Part shown: piece after piece, positions 1 through 11,462 of the stretch | Layout: the number at the start of each line of letters is the position of its first letter | Numbering within the stretch: the stretch's first letter is position 1 | Assembly (NCBI GenBank): GCA_028583685.1 | Contig: JAMXIF010000065.1 | Location: 30,746,513 to 30,810,512, forward strand | From: Petaurus breviceps papuanus | Taxonomy: Eukaryota > Chordata > Mammalia > Diprotodontia > Petauridae | Direction: 5' to 3' | DNA length: 64,000 nt | Notes under the pieces: generated by a model | The model's database searches: none | Told to the model about the DNA's origin: nothing | Seen by the model: the letters and a program-made list of their open reading frames with translations, nothing else | Program-made: the position numbers and the translations under genes

Positions 1-94
1 GATTTTGATCTGCATGAGTAAAAGGGGAACCCACACCTAACTTGATTACAGTTTTTTGAATCACGAATGTATTCTTTCTCTTTCTATTTTTATT

Positions 95-345
95 AATTGA
101 ATCAGAGATTTAGAGCTGGAAGGTGTCTCTGAGGTCATGATATCATAAAATTGTTCTTCTAGAAATGGGAGACCACTAAGAAACCATGCAACATAATCCT
201 CTCTTTTTCCAGATGAGAAAACTATGGCCCAGGAAGTTAAGTGATTTGTACCACAATGGAAGTCAGAAGAGAGACAGTGCTGGAACTCAGGTCCTCTGAC
301 TACAAAGCCAGCATTATTTTTACCTCACCACCTTCTTACACAACT
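95..345 (-). repeat. MIR3-like CORE-SINE remnant
   Basis: The segment has the order typical of the reverse strand of a MIR3-type SINE: 'tagagctggaagg', 'cagatgagaaaac', 'gttaagtgattt', then 'ggaactcaggtcctctgac'. It is highly diverged. Family name is from memory of the consensus. Confidence 0.6.
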
Positions 346-403
346 AAAATCCTCTCCATAAGGAGATAGAAATTATGAAAAAATCCTTGGGGGAGAGGGG
401 GAG

Positions 404-556
404 GTGGCTAGGTGGTGCAGTGAATAGAGAACCGGCCCTGGAGTCAGGAGGACCTGGGTTCCGATTTGGCCTCAGACACACTTAACACAAAAACTAGCTG
501 TGTGACCTTGGGCAAGTCACTTAACCCCAATTGCCCTCCAAAAAAAGGGAAAAAAA
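404..556 (+). repeat. tRNA-derived SINE, subtype A (WSINE-like)
   Basis: It starts 'gtggctaggtggtgcagtg', passes a tRNA B-box-like segment, then has the CORE motif 'ctgtgtgaccttgggcaag' and ends 'ccccaattgccctcc' followed by an A tract. Near full length and little worn compared with the MIR copies around it. Confidence 0.9.
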
Positions 557-819
557 CCCTTTGGAAATTCTTTGAGCCATCCCCTTGCTTGTCATTTTAT
601 TGTGTTGACCAAATGACAGTTTGGATAGGTTGTGGCTGAATTGCATCCATTCTAGAAACATTATCCACTTTCATATCCAAATGGATGGGTGAGCTCATTC
701 TTTTGAGATTCCTCTCCAATGATTCACTCCAAACTTCTGCTTCTGACTTTCTGGACTTTGTCACTAAGCCTTAGCTGCAGTTTTATCCTGGAACTTCCCT
801 CAGGATCTAGGGTTTTCTC

Positions 820-1105
820 ATCTTGGAACATCCCTCTGACAGGCCAACTCTCTTCTCCCACTGGTTAGTTCCTCCCATGACCTCTATTTTGGAGTGTAGT
901 TCCTACTGCATTGCATTCCTCTCTTGGTTCTGCCTCTGGCTTTCTGGACTTTCATACTATGTCACCACAGAGGAACCCCCTACAGTTTTCAGGTCCTTTT
1001 TATGCTTTTTTCTCTCTTTCATTAGAATGTAAGCTCCTTGAGAAGAGGGACTATCTTTAGCACAGTCCTTAGCACACTTAATAAATGCTTGTTGCCTTGA
1101 TTTAC
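820..1105 (+). repeat. L2 LINE 3' end
   Basis: The 3' end carries the L2 signature 'agaatgtaagctccttgag', 'gcacagtccttagcaca' and 'ttaataaatgcttgttg'. The 69-residue open frame across it is not a gene. Confidence 0.7.
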
Positions 1106-1389
1106 CTTGATGCAGACTGTCACCCATTCATGATCACCAACTTGGTCCAATGTATTGGTGACCCTTCTTACTCTCTGCCACTTGCTGTAAAGATGAAGGA
1201 CTATAGCTGTCTATCTGACATCCTTACCCCTTCCACATGATCTGTCCATCTTCTAGTCCTATTATATAACTTTTGGACATTTTTCTTTATTCCTGTTCTT
1301 TATCAGAGTACCTAGTTAGCTCTCTGTCTCTGGCTGTTTTGAAGACTCTCAACACACTCACATATGTGTGTATGTATATAAACACTATT

Positions 1390-1830
1390 TTTTTCTTCTT
1401 TACAGTTTCTATCCATTGTTACTAGTCTTACTATTTTAAACTAAGAAAAACACGTCTAATCCCTCTTCTACATGACAGTCTTCCAAATCCTGGAAAATGG
1501 CAATTGTATGTGCCAATCTGCAGCACCCAAACTTTCTTCTTCAAACTAACTGTTCTTACTGCCTTCAAATGTTTTCCATTTAGCATAACCTCAAGATCTC
1601 TGATCATTCTTACCTTTGATCTATGTATACTGAGTATCTGGTCAGTCTCCTTCCTAAAAGGGGTTTCCAGAACTGAACAAAATACTCCAGATGTGGTCTG
1701 TGCAGTGCAGAGTTGGGACTAGCACCATATTCCTTCCGGATTCCTCAAGTAGTCTGAGACTAACCAGACTGTTATTGTTGGCTCTCACATCATAGTAATG
1801 ATAACTATTAAGCTTGAGGGCATTTCAATA
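1390..1830 (-). repeat. L3/CR1 LINE remnant
   Basis: The plus strand shows the known complement of the L3/CR1 RT region: 'ttccagaactgaacaaaat', 'actccagatgtggtctg', 'gcagagttgggactagcac'. Old and 5' truncated. Confidence 0.6.
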
Positions 1831-2029
1831 CGTTTGATCCTTTTAAAATGAAGGGTTGTCTACTCTGATCCCCCTCCCTACTCAGATTGCCTGTATGACT
1901 CAATTCCAGATCTTTCAAATACAATTGAGTTGGTCATCCTAAAATACAGTTAACAAAGCTTTCATAAACTTGTTTCTGATCACATCACTCAACTACAATT
2001 ACTCTCTCTCACTATGATCTTTAATTGTC

Positions 2030-2720
2030 AAATCAATGGTCTTTCTGCAGTCCTTATCCTTATCCAACCCAGCTGCTACATGTGGTATTTTTGACCACTC
2101 TCCTTGGTTATTCTCTTCTGTCTGGGTTTTCGTGACACTTTTTGTGGTCATTGTTGTTCAGTTGTTTCAGTTGTGTCTGACTCTGTGTGATGCCATTTGG
2201 AGTTTTCTTGGCAAAGACACAGGAGAGATTTGCCATTTCCTTTTCCAGCATATTTTACAGATGAAGAACTGAGGCAAACGGGGTTAAGTGACTTGCCCAG
2301 GGTGAAACTACTAGGAAGTGTCTGAAGCCAGATTTTAACTCATGAAGATGCATCTTGTTCACTCCAGGTCCAATGCTCTATGCATTATGGCACCCCCTAG
2401 CTGCCCTCTTTTTGACACTATTCTTTCTTCTTTCTTTTTATACCTGTTGTACCATTTCCTTTCCTTTGTTGGCTTCATGATACTACTATGGGTTTACTCC
2501 AAGGTTCAGTCCCAGCAGACCCTGTCTCCTTTTTTCTTGGCAAACGTATCAACTTCCATAATTTTAATTAGTGCCCATTTGCAAATAACTCACAGTTTGA
2601 AATAATCTTTCCCCTGAGTATCAGGCCTACATTACCAATAACATTTCAAAATGGATCTCCTAGAAGAAATAACTCAACATGTCTAAAATCAAATTTATTA
2701 TTCCCCTTCATGTTCTAAAC
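2030..2720 (+). repeat. L2 LINE ORF2 fragment split by a MAR1 SINE
   Basis: The left part has 'tgggttttcgtgacact' and the right part resumes with 'gacactattctttcttc', then 'aaggttcagtcccagcagac' and 'ctcaacatgtctaaaatc'. All are landmarks of the L2 RT region in sense orientation. The MAR1 copy at about 2,146-2,402 interrupts it, with 'gacact' repeated on both sides. Confidence 0.65.
2146..2402 (-). repeat. MAR1 CORE-SINE, near full length
   Basis: On this strand it runs from the tail 'attgttgttcagttgtttca' through 'gccatttggagttttcttgg', 'gttaagtgacttgcccag' and ends at the complement of the tRNA head, 'ccccctagctgccc'. It sits inside an L2 fragment and so is younger than it. Confidence 0.85.
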
Positions 2721-2732
2721 TTCCTTATTTCT

Positions 2733-2867
2733 AATGTTGTTTAGTCATTCCAATCATTTCCAACTCTTTGTAACTCCCCTCCCCTTAATTAATTAATTTG
2801 TTTATTTATTTGGTGTGGGGAGGGCTCTTGGCAGAGATACTGGAGTGGTTTGCCATTTTGAGGGCAC
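2733..2867 (-). repeat. MAR1 SINE 3' fragment
   Basis: It has the tail 'ttgtttagtcattccaatc' and, after an AT-rich interruption, 'gatactggagtggtttgcca'. The CORE and tRNA head are missing. Confidence 0.7.
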
Positions 2868-3094
2868 CTTTTCTATTACCTTCCTAACACCAGTAAGTGA
2901 GCAGTGTGGTTATTTAAAAAGGGTACTTAGACACCCAGGGACTGCTGAATACCACTCCTGCTTCAGTTCAGTGAGAAGATGATCCTGTGGCCTGGGCCAT
3001 TTGTGTTCAGGTTTGCAACTACAGCTCCCAGTGTATCCACACTTGTGGTTTTATCATGTGCATGTTGCCACAGGACTTTGAGGTCGTAGAAAAT

Positions 3095-3420
3095 GGTATG
3101 AAGTGATATCTTTTGACTCAAGCATAAATTTGATTTAAGTGAGTAGTGAGAATTTGCCAGTCTCACTCTCTATTCTGATCATAAGAGTCAAGTGGTAAAA
3201 CCAAGTCAAGTTGACTGGAATTAGCTTGGGAAGCAGTGGATGACCTTGGCATCTTTGATGTCTAATCAAGCTCTTAGCACTCCAAAGGCCCTGTTTCCAC
3301 CACCTTCATGACCCATTGGAACAAATCGTTCACATTCATCTATTTTGCTGGGGAAGCCTTCACATATTTGGGGTAGACATTTCCCTAACTCACTGACAAG
3401 TTTGAAGCCTCTCCATTACC
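3095..3420 (-). repeat. RTE-related SINE/LINE fragment
   Basis: Its reverse complement shares landmarks in order with 23,770-24,011 plus 30,302-30,420. Shared items include a segment on the pattern 'ggtcatgaaggtggtgg', 'gcttgattagacatc' and 'gatgccaaggtcatccactg', then a 'ctcacttaaatcaaattt' box. The two copies confirm a dispersed family. The RTE assignment is from memory. Confidence 0.6.
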
Positions 3421-3840
3421 CTCAACTTGGTTTAGCCCATCTGCTGAAACAGTTTATTAGGGTGTGGATGTGAAGCATGCTAAAAAGTCTTGGGGTCACA
3501 AGTGAGAATTCAGCGACAGGTAGACAATAAAGGAGGAAAACAGACCTATAAAAGGGCCCAGAATCATACACAATGGAAGTACTAGTTTTCCCTGAATATC
3601 TGTACACCCTAACTAACAAAAACAACAACAAAAGAAATATGTATATAAAATATATAACTTACCATACACACATGTATGTATATAATTGTTATTTTGCATG
3701 TGCTAGTTCTATATACGTCATGATAATTATACCTACACATATACATACTATTTTATTTGGATGTCAAACAAGGTAAGTGCTTACATAGGTCATAGAAAAC
3801 AATACAAGGTTACTCACAAGGTCTATCTGAAGAACTTTGT
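3420..3840. other. No gene seen; AT-rich sequence
   Basis: Overlapping short frames on both strands are chance. The stretch 3,600-3,760 is rich in CA/TA steps (imperfect 'acatatacatac'), consistent with a decayed dinucleotide tract. Confidence 0.4.
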
Positions 3841-4110
3841 TATTGATTGATAGACATGGGAGACACTGGCACAGGACCATCTAGCATGTTGGGCCAACAT
3901 CAAGGAAGGTACTGTGCTTTATGAGCAAAGCAAACCTACAGGAGCTTGGAAGGAAAGTGTGATGCACAAATTTAGAGGCAGCTCCATCCCAAATGTTCAG
4001 ATGGAATATTTGTGTCTGATCTGTGGTAGAACTTTCCAAGCTGGCATTGGTCTGATGAACACACTGTACATTGACCCTGATGTCATGATGTCATTTTGGT
4101 CCTCCATATC
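3841..4110 (+). repeat. LINE 3' end with zinc-finger-like C terminus (RTE type suspected)
   Basis: The translation near 3,990-4,065 contains 'PNVQMEYLCLICGRTFQAGI', a Cys-x2-Cys finger half as found at the C terminus of some non-LTR retrotransposons. The expected His pair is gone. The same peptide ('PNVHMDYWCPTSGRTFQAHT') recurs on the minus strand at 57,540-57,690, and both lead into a 'gccattttggtcctc'-type end. So this is a dispersed element, not a zinc-finger gene. Confidence 0.6.
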
Positions 4111-4150
4111 TATGTATGTCTGTGTACATTAACATACATAGCAGGTGGTT

Positions 4151-4182
4151 CTATCTATCTACCTACCTACCTACCTACCTAC

Positions 4183-4244
<62 letters not shown>

Positions 4245-4257
4245 GTCTGTCTGTCTA
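4151..4257. repeat. (CTAC)n-(CTAT)n-(CTGT)n compound microsatellite
   Basis: A tetranucleotide tract of about 107 bp in three blocks: CTAC units, about 15 CTAT units, then four CTGT units. It encodes the repetitive YLPTYL/YLSIYL frames, which are not proteins. Confidence 0.97.
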
Positions 4258-5427
4258 CTTATCTATATATCTGTTAGGTTTGCTTACATCACTAAATCAT
4301 AAAAGCAAAACTATTAACACTATCAAACACAATGCAATCAATGCACAGAAAGTTCATATTTGCATTTCCCGAAGGAAGGCCTGCCATGTTGTTTTTCATC
4401 TTTCCCATTGTGAACTGCTCAATAAGGTGATCAAGAAAATATAAATCATGTGTCCTCACCTCCCTGTAAAAGTGTCTAATTAAGATTAAACTTGTCCCAG
4501 CGGTAAATGTAAAATGATTTAATTATAATCAAAATGATCTCAATTGAATAGCTTCTGTTTCAAAGAGTCACTCTCACAGTGCTAAGAAGCTCATTAAATT
4601 CCATTTGCAGTAATGTACTGCTGTCATGTTTCCTTTCTGAACCACAGTATTATATTAAAGTTCTTTGATTATTTCCCTGTAGGGCAGCATTAATGTGACA
4701 TACCATGTAGAAGAAAAACTCAAAAGAGACTCACAGATGCACTTACCTTCCCCCACCCCTTCCTCAAGAGATGTTAACATTAAGAGGCATGAAAACTCAA
4801 GCAATAAAGATGTTTTACAGCACCTTCTACAAATGATGAGCAATTAGAGATAATGATTAGTCCCATGTCCAAAATGTGCTTTAACCTGAAACTCTAAAGC
4901 TTAGATGATTAGATGGGCATAGCCATAAGCAAGCACCACAGTTTGAGTACTTTTATGGAAACAATACATGCATCTCATAATATCATATTCATTATTTTCA
5001 GTAATGTGTTTATTCAGAATTGATTGTTTCCTCTCATAATAATAACCTTCCCAGAAATTTGGCTTCAGAGTGAAAAGTACTCTCACACAAAACAAAGGAA
5101 CAAACAGTAACCAAAACAATACAAAAACAAGCAGACTCTGATTGACCTTTTATTAAGTATTGGGATTTTTGTTGCTGTTGTTTAGAATGGGTTGAGCCAC
5201 ACGTCTATCAGAGGTATCTGCCATCCTGGGATTTTCAGTCAACCCATACAATTAATTATATGCAGGTAAGTTCACTTAAGTATAGATTTTAAAACTCACC
5301 AAATTCCTTTACTTGCAAAATAGCATTCTACTTTTTTTTTTTAGGTTCAAGTCACAAACCTGGCATAACATTTGCAGGGAATGACTTGTCATCCATACAC
5401 AGGAAAAGCTGAGTAAAAACAAAACAT
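4258..5427. other. Single-copy AT-rich block, possible conserved non-coding DNA at 4,300-4,650
   Basis: No recognised repeat, gene or long frame. The part at 4,470-4,560 holds homeodomain-type cores ('gtctaattaag', 'gatttaattataatc') in sequence with no sign of retroelement origin. Conservation is inferred from appearance only. Confidence 0.3.
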
Positions 5428-5587
5428 AAAAAACAGGGTGCCCAGGTGGCTCAGCGAGTAAGAGCACTGGCTCCAGTGTCAGGATGACCTGGGGATCAAA
5501 TCTGGGCTCAGATACTTAGCACCATATCCAGAAATAACTGGCCATGTAACCTTGAGCAAGTTACTTAACCCCGATTTCTTAAAAAAC
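5428..5587 (+). repeat. tRNA-derived SINE, subtype B
   Basis: Subtype B differs from A by 'gtgagtaagagca', 'gatgacctggggatc', an inserted 'cccagaaataactgg' and 'taaccttgagcaagtta'. Candidate target duplication 'aaaacaaaacat' at 5,416-5,427 and 5,588-5,599, although this is A-rich. Confidence 0.9.
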
Positions 5588-5599
5588 AAAACAAAACAT

Positions 5600-5830
5600 T
5601 AGACAAAACTACAAAGTATATTCATTTTTGGCTTGGGGATAATGGTCAAGGTTCTTGGCATTAATTAAGCAAGCCCCAGAAGAAACAAGTAGAGGGAAAG
5701 GAATTCTATTTTCTTTGTCTATAGAATATTACAAAATCACATATCTAGATCTGGAAAAGATGTCAGAAGATATTTAGTTCATATATTTAGAATTGCTTCT
5801 TAAGAGTTGCATTCTCGCACACTCAATCTG
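5600..5830. other. No gene; possible MIR3 trace
   Basis: Mostly unassigned. 'catatctagatctggaaaag' at about 5,740 resembles a MIR3 edge but is too short to call firmly. Confidence 0.3.
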
Positions 5831-7532
5831 CTATTATTTGATATAATCCTGGAAATGCTAGCAATAATAATAAAACAAGAACAAGAAGTCAGAGCTATAA
5901 AGGAGAAGATAAAATCAACTATATTGGCAGGTGATAAAAAGATTTACTTGGGAAATCCTTGAAAATCAGAAAAGATACTTATTGAGACAATAATTGCAGC
6001 CAAGTTGCAGATTATAAAATATACTCTCAGAAATCAACAGCATGTCTACATAATAATAACATAATCTAAGAAAAAAATAGGGATGGAAATGTTGTATCAA
6101 ACAACTTTAAAATCTATTAAATATCTTGGAATCAATTTACCAGAGGGAACAAAATACTTGCATAGATTCAATTTTGAAGTTCTCCTTAAAGAAATAAAGA
6201 ACAATTTATGAATTTGGAAGAATAATCAATGTTCATAGATGGGTCATAGAAATATATTGACAATAAAATATTACCAAAGTTAATTGAACTTTTAATAAAG
6301 TGTTAATCAAATTGTTAAAGTAATACTTTATGGAACTTGAAAAAATGATACAATTAGTTCAGAAAACAAAACACAACAATCCAAAAGGCATAGAATATCA
6401 AGGCAAATGATGAGAAGAGATATAGAAAAAGGGAAATACTTCTCTCTGATGCCAAACTATGCTATTAAGAAGGAATAATCCAAACCATTATTACTGGTTA
6501 AAAATAGAGAGGAAGATCAATGGAATAGAGTAAACAGGAGAGATTCAAAAGAGAATGGGATTTTTATAACTCAGTATTCTAGAAAATGGAAAACATATAT
6601 TACTTAGGAAAGAACATTTGAAGAAAAATGTAAGAAAAAATGGAAAGTCATCTGGCAGAAATTAGGCTAAAATCACCCCCATACATTATATTTTACAACC
6701 AATTCTAAGGAATTCATAAACTTAATGGTAAAGATTATAATTTAAAAATAAATGAAGAGAAGCTGCTTAAATTCCTCTCAAAGCTATGAGTAGGAGATAT
6801 ATTCTTAGCCAAAAATGGGACAGAGGCATCTATAAAACATAACAACATGGATAACTTTACATGAAACTGAAAAACTTCTGCACAAAACTCAATGTACTTG
6901 GGATATAATAAGTAATAGTAGAATGGGGGAAAAATGTGACAACTTGTATCAAATTTGTCTGATGAGAGTTTTGTTTCTATAGTATAATATGTGTGTATCA
7001 TAAATGTGCATATATATGTATTGTTATATATAATACACATGCATATAAATGGGTAGGTGTATATATACATATATATATGTATGTATGCATGGTTGTATGG
7101 TGGGGGTAAATATACAATAAAAGCCATTTCCCTATAGATAAGTGGTCAAAGGATGTGAACAAACAATTATCAAAAGAAGAATTACAAACTATTAACAACC
7201 GTGTGAAAGAATGGTCCAAATAAAGAATAAGATAAATACAATGAATGAATGAATGAATGATGAATGAAATCCTCAAGGTTTCAAATGGTAAAACATAATA
7301 GATGATGGGAAGAGTCAATATTGGAATCATTGTGTGAATAAATGCAAAGTGTTGGTGCAGTTGTAAACCAGTACAACCATCTTAGAAATCAGTTTAGATC
7401 AATGTATTTAAATTGTGATACAATGCCCATACCCTTTGATCTGGAGATTCTATTTTTCGGTTTACTTCTCAAGGAAACTGTTGCTAAGAAAAAAATTCAC
7501 ATATACAGAAAAATATTTATAGGAAATTGTGT

Positions 7533-7563
<31 letters not shown>

Positions 7564-8245
7564 ATTGCAGAACTGGAAGCAAAGCAGATACGCATTGATT
7601 GAGGAATGACTAAACAAATTGTGGTGGATAAATTTAATAGAATATTACTGTGCTGTAAGAAATGATGAATGTGATGCATACAGAGATGCATGGAGTTATT
7701 TACATGAACTGATGCACAGTGAGGTAGGTAGAGCACTCCCCCCAAAAGAAAAAAAAATAGACAATAACTACAATTCATTCTTTTTTTTTTTTTAAGCAAT
7801 CGGGGTTAAGTAACTTGCTCAAGGTTACACAGACAGTTATTTCTGGGTGTGGTGCTGAGCATCTGAGCCTGGTTTTGATCCAGGTCATCCTGACACTGGA
7901 GCCGGTGCTCAATAACTACAATTCAAACAGAAAGCAACAACAAAACCTTAAAAGTGACTGCTATAAAATTATAAAGAATAAGCAGTGAGATTTCACATCT
8001 TTGAAAGAAGAGAAGTGAGAATACCTCAAATCTATCCCTGCACAGAGGAGGTACCTACCGCCCTACACCTATAGGTCATAAATTGCGTATATTTTCAGAC
8101 TTTTTCCAATGTATTGATCAGTTGTGCTAGACTTCCCTCTTCTTTTTCATTAAAAAACATGATTTATTATTTTGTCTAGATTTCTAGGAGGGGTAGGAAT
8201 ATTAGAGGAAACTATGTTGATACAAAACACAATATGCATCAATAA
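5831..8245 (+). mobile_element. L1 LINE, 5'-truncated, 3' half of ORF2 plus 3' UTR
   Basis: The translation retains worn RT-region peptides ('LAGDKKIYLGNP', where the FADD box should be, and 'IKYLGINLPEGTKYL'). Near 7,130 there is the 'lDKWSKDVNKQLSKEE'-type segment and near 7,400 'DTMPIPFDLEILFF'. The 'ECDAYRDAW'-like region leads into an A/T-rich 3' UTR ending near 8,245. Frame breaks are frequent. Internal microsatellites lie at 7,010-7,090 (TA/TG), 7,232-7,262 (GAAT) and 7,530-7,562 (GT). It is older than the subtype-B SINE inserted at 7,778. Confidence 0.8.
7778..7909 (-). repeat. SINE subtype B, 5'-truncated, in L1
   Basis: Poly-T at the left, then 'aagcaatcggggttaagtaa' and 'ggtcatcctgacactggagc'. 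It stops before the usual 'gggcagccaggtgg' head. A 16-bp exact target duplication 'caataactacaattca' flanks it at 7,762-7,777 and 7,910-7,925, so it retrotransposed into the L1 tail already truncated. Confidence 0.95.
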
Positions 8246-8620
8246 AAACTTTTGTTAAAATGAAAAAAATTCTCAATTTCTCAAAGTCATTTTTGATTAA
8301 TTGACATGTTTATCTTGAAGTAATAAATTCATCCAGTTCAGAGGACTCAAACCAGCTATGCAAATCATTCTCTGCAGGAAGGGAGATAATTTTGTAAAGA
8401 AGTAACTTTAGTATCAGAGCACTGGACTTTGAGTTTGAGGACATGGGTAAAGACTGTCTCTGATAAAGTGTTATATGAATTAATAGCTGAAAGGGATCTT
8501 GGTGGGGGTACAAATTGAATTAAAACAGAGGAGGATTGACCTCATTACCTCAACAAAAACTTGATTGTTCAATTTTGGATTGGTCACTAGAAAAGCAGTT
8601 GACCAACTCATATTTACAAA
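8246..8620. other. No gene seen
   Basis: Unassigned AT-rich sequence. The part at 8,410-8,480 ('gagcactggactttgagttt') hints at a MIR-like head but is too diverged to call. Confidence 0.3.
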
Positions 8621-8624
8621 ATAC

Positions 8625-9330
8625 ATTAAAGTTTGCAAAATACTATACAAACATTCTCATTTGACCATTTTGGTAAATCAATCAACAAACATTTATTAAG
8701 CCAGGCACTATGTTAGTTACTGGGGATACAAACAGAACAATAATTGCTCCATTTTATACTGTGCCTACTATATGACAGGTACTGTGCTAAGTGCTTTAAA
8801 AATATCACTTCTTCCAGGTAGCACAGTGAGTAAGAGTACTGGCCCCAGAGTCGGGATGACCTAGGATAGAATCCGGGCTCAGACACTTAGCACCCACCTG
8901 GCCATATAACCTTGAGCAAGTTACTTAACCCCAATTGCTTTAAAAAAAATCACTTCTTTTGGTTCTCACAACAACCCTGGGATGCAGAGCAGTATAATTT
9001 TACAATTAAGGAAACCAAGGCACATAGAGATTAAATAATTTGCCCAATTTATTAACAAAGTTAATAAACCCTAGGTTTAGCATAGCACCTGGTACATAGT
9101 AGTTACTTAATATACATTTATGGAACGTAATTTACTCCAGACCTGGAACTCCTTTCACTGTCAAAATGTAAAGACACTGCCTTCAAGGAGTTTACATCAT
9201 TGCAATGTTTTCATGGACAGATAAGTATAGGAAATTCACAAAATAAGTAAATGGCAATGTGGGTGGGGGATAATATCTGGTGCCCGTCAGAAGAAACTTC
9301 ATGAAAGAAATGTACCTGAAGAGAGTCTTG
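8625..9330 (-). repeat. L2/MIR-type remnants split by a SINE
   Basis: 'caacaaacatttattaag' with 'ggcactatgttagttactgg' is the complement of an L2 3' end. 'tttggttctcacaacaaccctg' with 'ttaaggaaaccaaggcac' is MIR-type. 'gccttcaaggagtttacat' continues L2. The subtype-B SINE at 8,814 interrupts them. Confidence 0.6.
8814..8948 (+). repeat. SINE subtype B with target duplication
   Basis: Runs from 'ccaggtagcacagtgagtaa' to 'ccccaattgctttaaaaaaa'. The internal 'agaaataact' segment is shortened here. Target duplication 'atcacttctt' at 8,804-8,813 and 8,949-8,958. Confidence 0.92.
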
Positions 9331-9362
9331 TTGGGATCCTGGCGTCCCTAGATGTTGATGTT

Positions 9363-9378
9363 TGGGGGGGGGGGGGGG
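9363..9378. repeat. Poly-G run
   Basis: Sixteen consecutive G followed by AGAGGGGGG. It could form a quadruplex on the plus strand and is a site where sequence length may be unreliable. Confidence 0.9.
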
Positions 9379-9499
9379 AGAGGGGGGATTATAGGAGGAG
9401 GCATCCTTTACAAAGGCACCAGATGGAAGATATAATGCCATATGTAAGAGAAAACAGTCAGGTGATCAATTTGAATAGCATATAAAAGATGTGAAATCA

Positions 9500-9640
9500 G
9501 CTTAGAATACTGTCTATTTTACTGATGAGAAAACTGAAGCTGATAGTTGAAATAACCTATGAGCTCACAGTGAATAAATGTCAGTGAGGAGACAAGTCAT
9601 TATTTTGTCCACTTTTTAGATCATCCTGACTTTAGTACTC
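9500..9640 (-). repeat. MIR remnant
   Basis: 'ttttactgatgagaaaactg' followed by 'gagctcacagtgaataaatg' matches the reverse strand of the MIR core. Strongly diverged. Confidence 0.5.
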
Positions 9641-10770
9641 CTATTAAGCATGCCACTTTAATGAAAGTAACTAGGAAGACATTCAGCTTGGCATGGGGGG
9701 GGGGTTGGCGGCGGGGCTGGTAGTTAGGATCTGTTTACTATGAGCTGAATGGGATCTGGATAGATTCCAACCACAGCTCTTATGCCTTCCCCTAGCTCAC
9801 AAGAGATACATTAAAATCAGCATATAAGGAAAATGCAATATCATATTGTACCCAATGGGTCATGGATGGCTGATAGACTTAATTGCATATTTTGTAACTA
9901 ACTGAAAACCATGCTGGAAACTATCCCTCCATCATTCCTCCCTGTGTCCTCTTTATCCCTCCACTGAAGCTAAGTCCTTGCCAAAGCATTTTATTTTTTT
10001 AAAGGGAAAGGAAAGCCTAAGTCAAGAGAACCTCAAAAGAAAAAGAAGTGAATGATGTTATTGAAAGAGATACACAGAGGTAGACAATAGGACGAGAATG
10101 GGAGAATAGATTCATGACTGCTGCTATTGACAATGCCACTGACGTGTCATAGAGCAGAAGTGCTCACACTTGAAGGATGCTGCCAATCACAGTGAAAAGG
10201 GAGCCATTATCTTGCCCTCTTTATAGGCAACTGGCACTTCAAATAGTCTGATACTGCTCCGAAAATATTTTCTCTCCTGCTTTGCCTTTGCCTTTCTATT
10301 TTGAAGATCACAAGTTCCTTTGCATTCTTCCGCTGGGATCCAATTTCATAAATGAAAGACAACTGTGATGTGTGGAGCATCAGAAAGGGACAGAGCCATT
10401 TTCCATCCAAAGGCTCATTCCTTCTTTTCTCCCAGGTATTTTTCAAGCAGAGGATGTTGATATATATAGAGGACAACGAGACATGGAAACTCACTTTCTG
10501 TTTAAACCTACTGACATTATCAATCCTAACTTTGGAGTAACATTTCAAATCAATTCAATGCAACAGACATTAATTCGTGCATATCATACACAATGAATTA
10601 TGATCTGTTTGATGATGAAGAAGATGATGATTATAATTGTGATCATGTTGGTTTTGATCAGGAACTCCCTTTAATGTCATTGACTTGGGAATTTCTAATT
10701 AAAGAAACTTCTTCTATCTATGTAGATCTGCAACTATTCTGAACTTCTTAGTTTCAAGGAGATTCTTGGG
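9640..10770. other. Single-copy block, possible conserved non-coding DNA
   Basis: No repeat signature. Open frames of up to 113 codons lie on both strands at 10,207-10,596 but overlap each other and show no known domain. A polypyrimidine stretch plus 'ctcccag' near 10,428-10,436 looks like a splice acceptor, but the downstream frame closes without a recognisable exon. The 10,600-10,640 segment is GAT/GATGAA-rich. Confidence 0.3.
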
Positions 10771-10955
10771 TGCACTATGAAATGACTTACTCCATGACTA
10801 ATGAGAGAATGTGTTTAAAAGAAATGTATGTATAGAGCCTAAATCAGATCTCAAACTGTCTGGGGGAGAAAGGGGGGAGGGAGGTAAAGAATATTTCAAA
10901 CTTATGGAAGTGAATGTTGAAAACTAAAAATAAATTATTTAATTAAAAAAACAGG
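10770..10955 (+). repeat. L1/HAL1 3' end fragment
   Basis: The 3' terminus 'ggaagtgaatgttgaaaact' followed by 'aaaaataaatta' matches the end of the HAL1 at 17,880-17,930 ('agttgaaaactaaaaataaa'). Both sit after a G-rich stretch, so this is a short 3'-only copy of the same family. Confidence 0.7.
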
Positions 10956-11044
10956 GACCCTCATAATTTTTGTCTGAGTTGGGAACTGAGCCCACGTCAT
11001 CCTGTCTTTGAGTCATTAATCCCTACTCTTCAGTAGCTATCAGG

Positions 11045-11310
11045 TTAGTGGAAGAAACAACATGCATATAGATAAGTACATGAAATACATACATACATAT
11101 CCATCATACACATACCAAGTAAATATGAAGCATTTTGAGGGTAACAGTAAGAACTTGGAGGGGGGAAAATCACAGATGGCTTCCTATAGAGAGTTGTGTT
11201 TGGTCTGAATCTGAAAGGGAGCTGGTGATTCCCAGAGGATAAGAATAGGAAGGAGGGCCTTCTTGCCATGGTGGGAAACCAATCTAAAGAGATCAACAAG
11301 TAAGGTAGAA
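11045..11310 (-). repeat. L2-like remnant
   Basis: 'gatggcttcctatagagagt' then 'ctgaatctgaaagggagct' follows the pattern of the complement of the L2 3' untranslated and ORF end. Diverged, so low confidence on family. Confidence 0.45.
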
Positions 11311-11462
11311 GAGAAGAATGGGAAATAGCTCATGGGCTACCGTCTCCTTCAAAACAAAGAGTACCTGAGGAGGAAGAACATTAATTCAGTCAAGAAAGGC
11401 TCCTTGGAGTGAGAATGGGAAGGGTTTTAAATTGCCAACAGAAAACTGTTTTATCCTATAGT

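Noticed and set aside
3914-4132. Zinc-finger-like protein fragment
   Set aside because: A second copy on the other strand at 57,540-57,744 and a shared non-coding end show it is a dispersed LINE 3' end.
4096-4302. Open frames of YLPTYLSIYLSIY repeats
   Set aside because: They are the translation of the CTAC/CTAT microsatellite and have no start context or domain.
10352-10596. Possible exon after a polypyrimidine tract and 'ctcccag'
   Set aside because: The frames close quickly, overlap on both strands and match no family. A splice acceptor look-alike alone is weak evidence.
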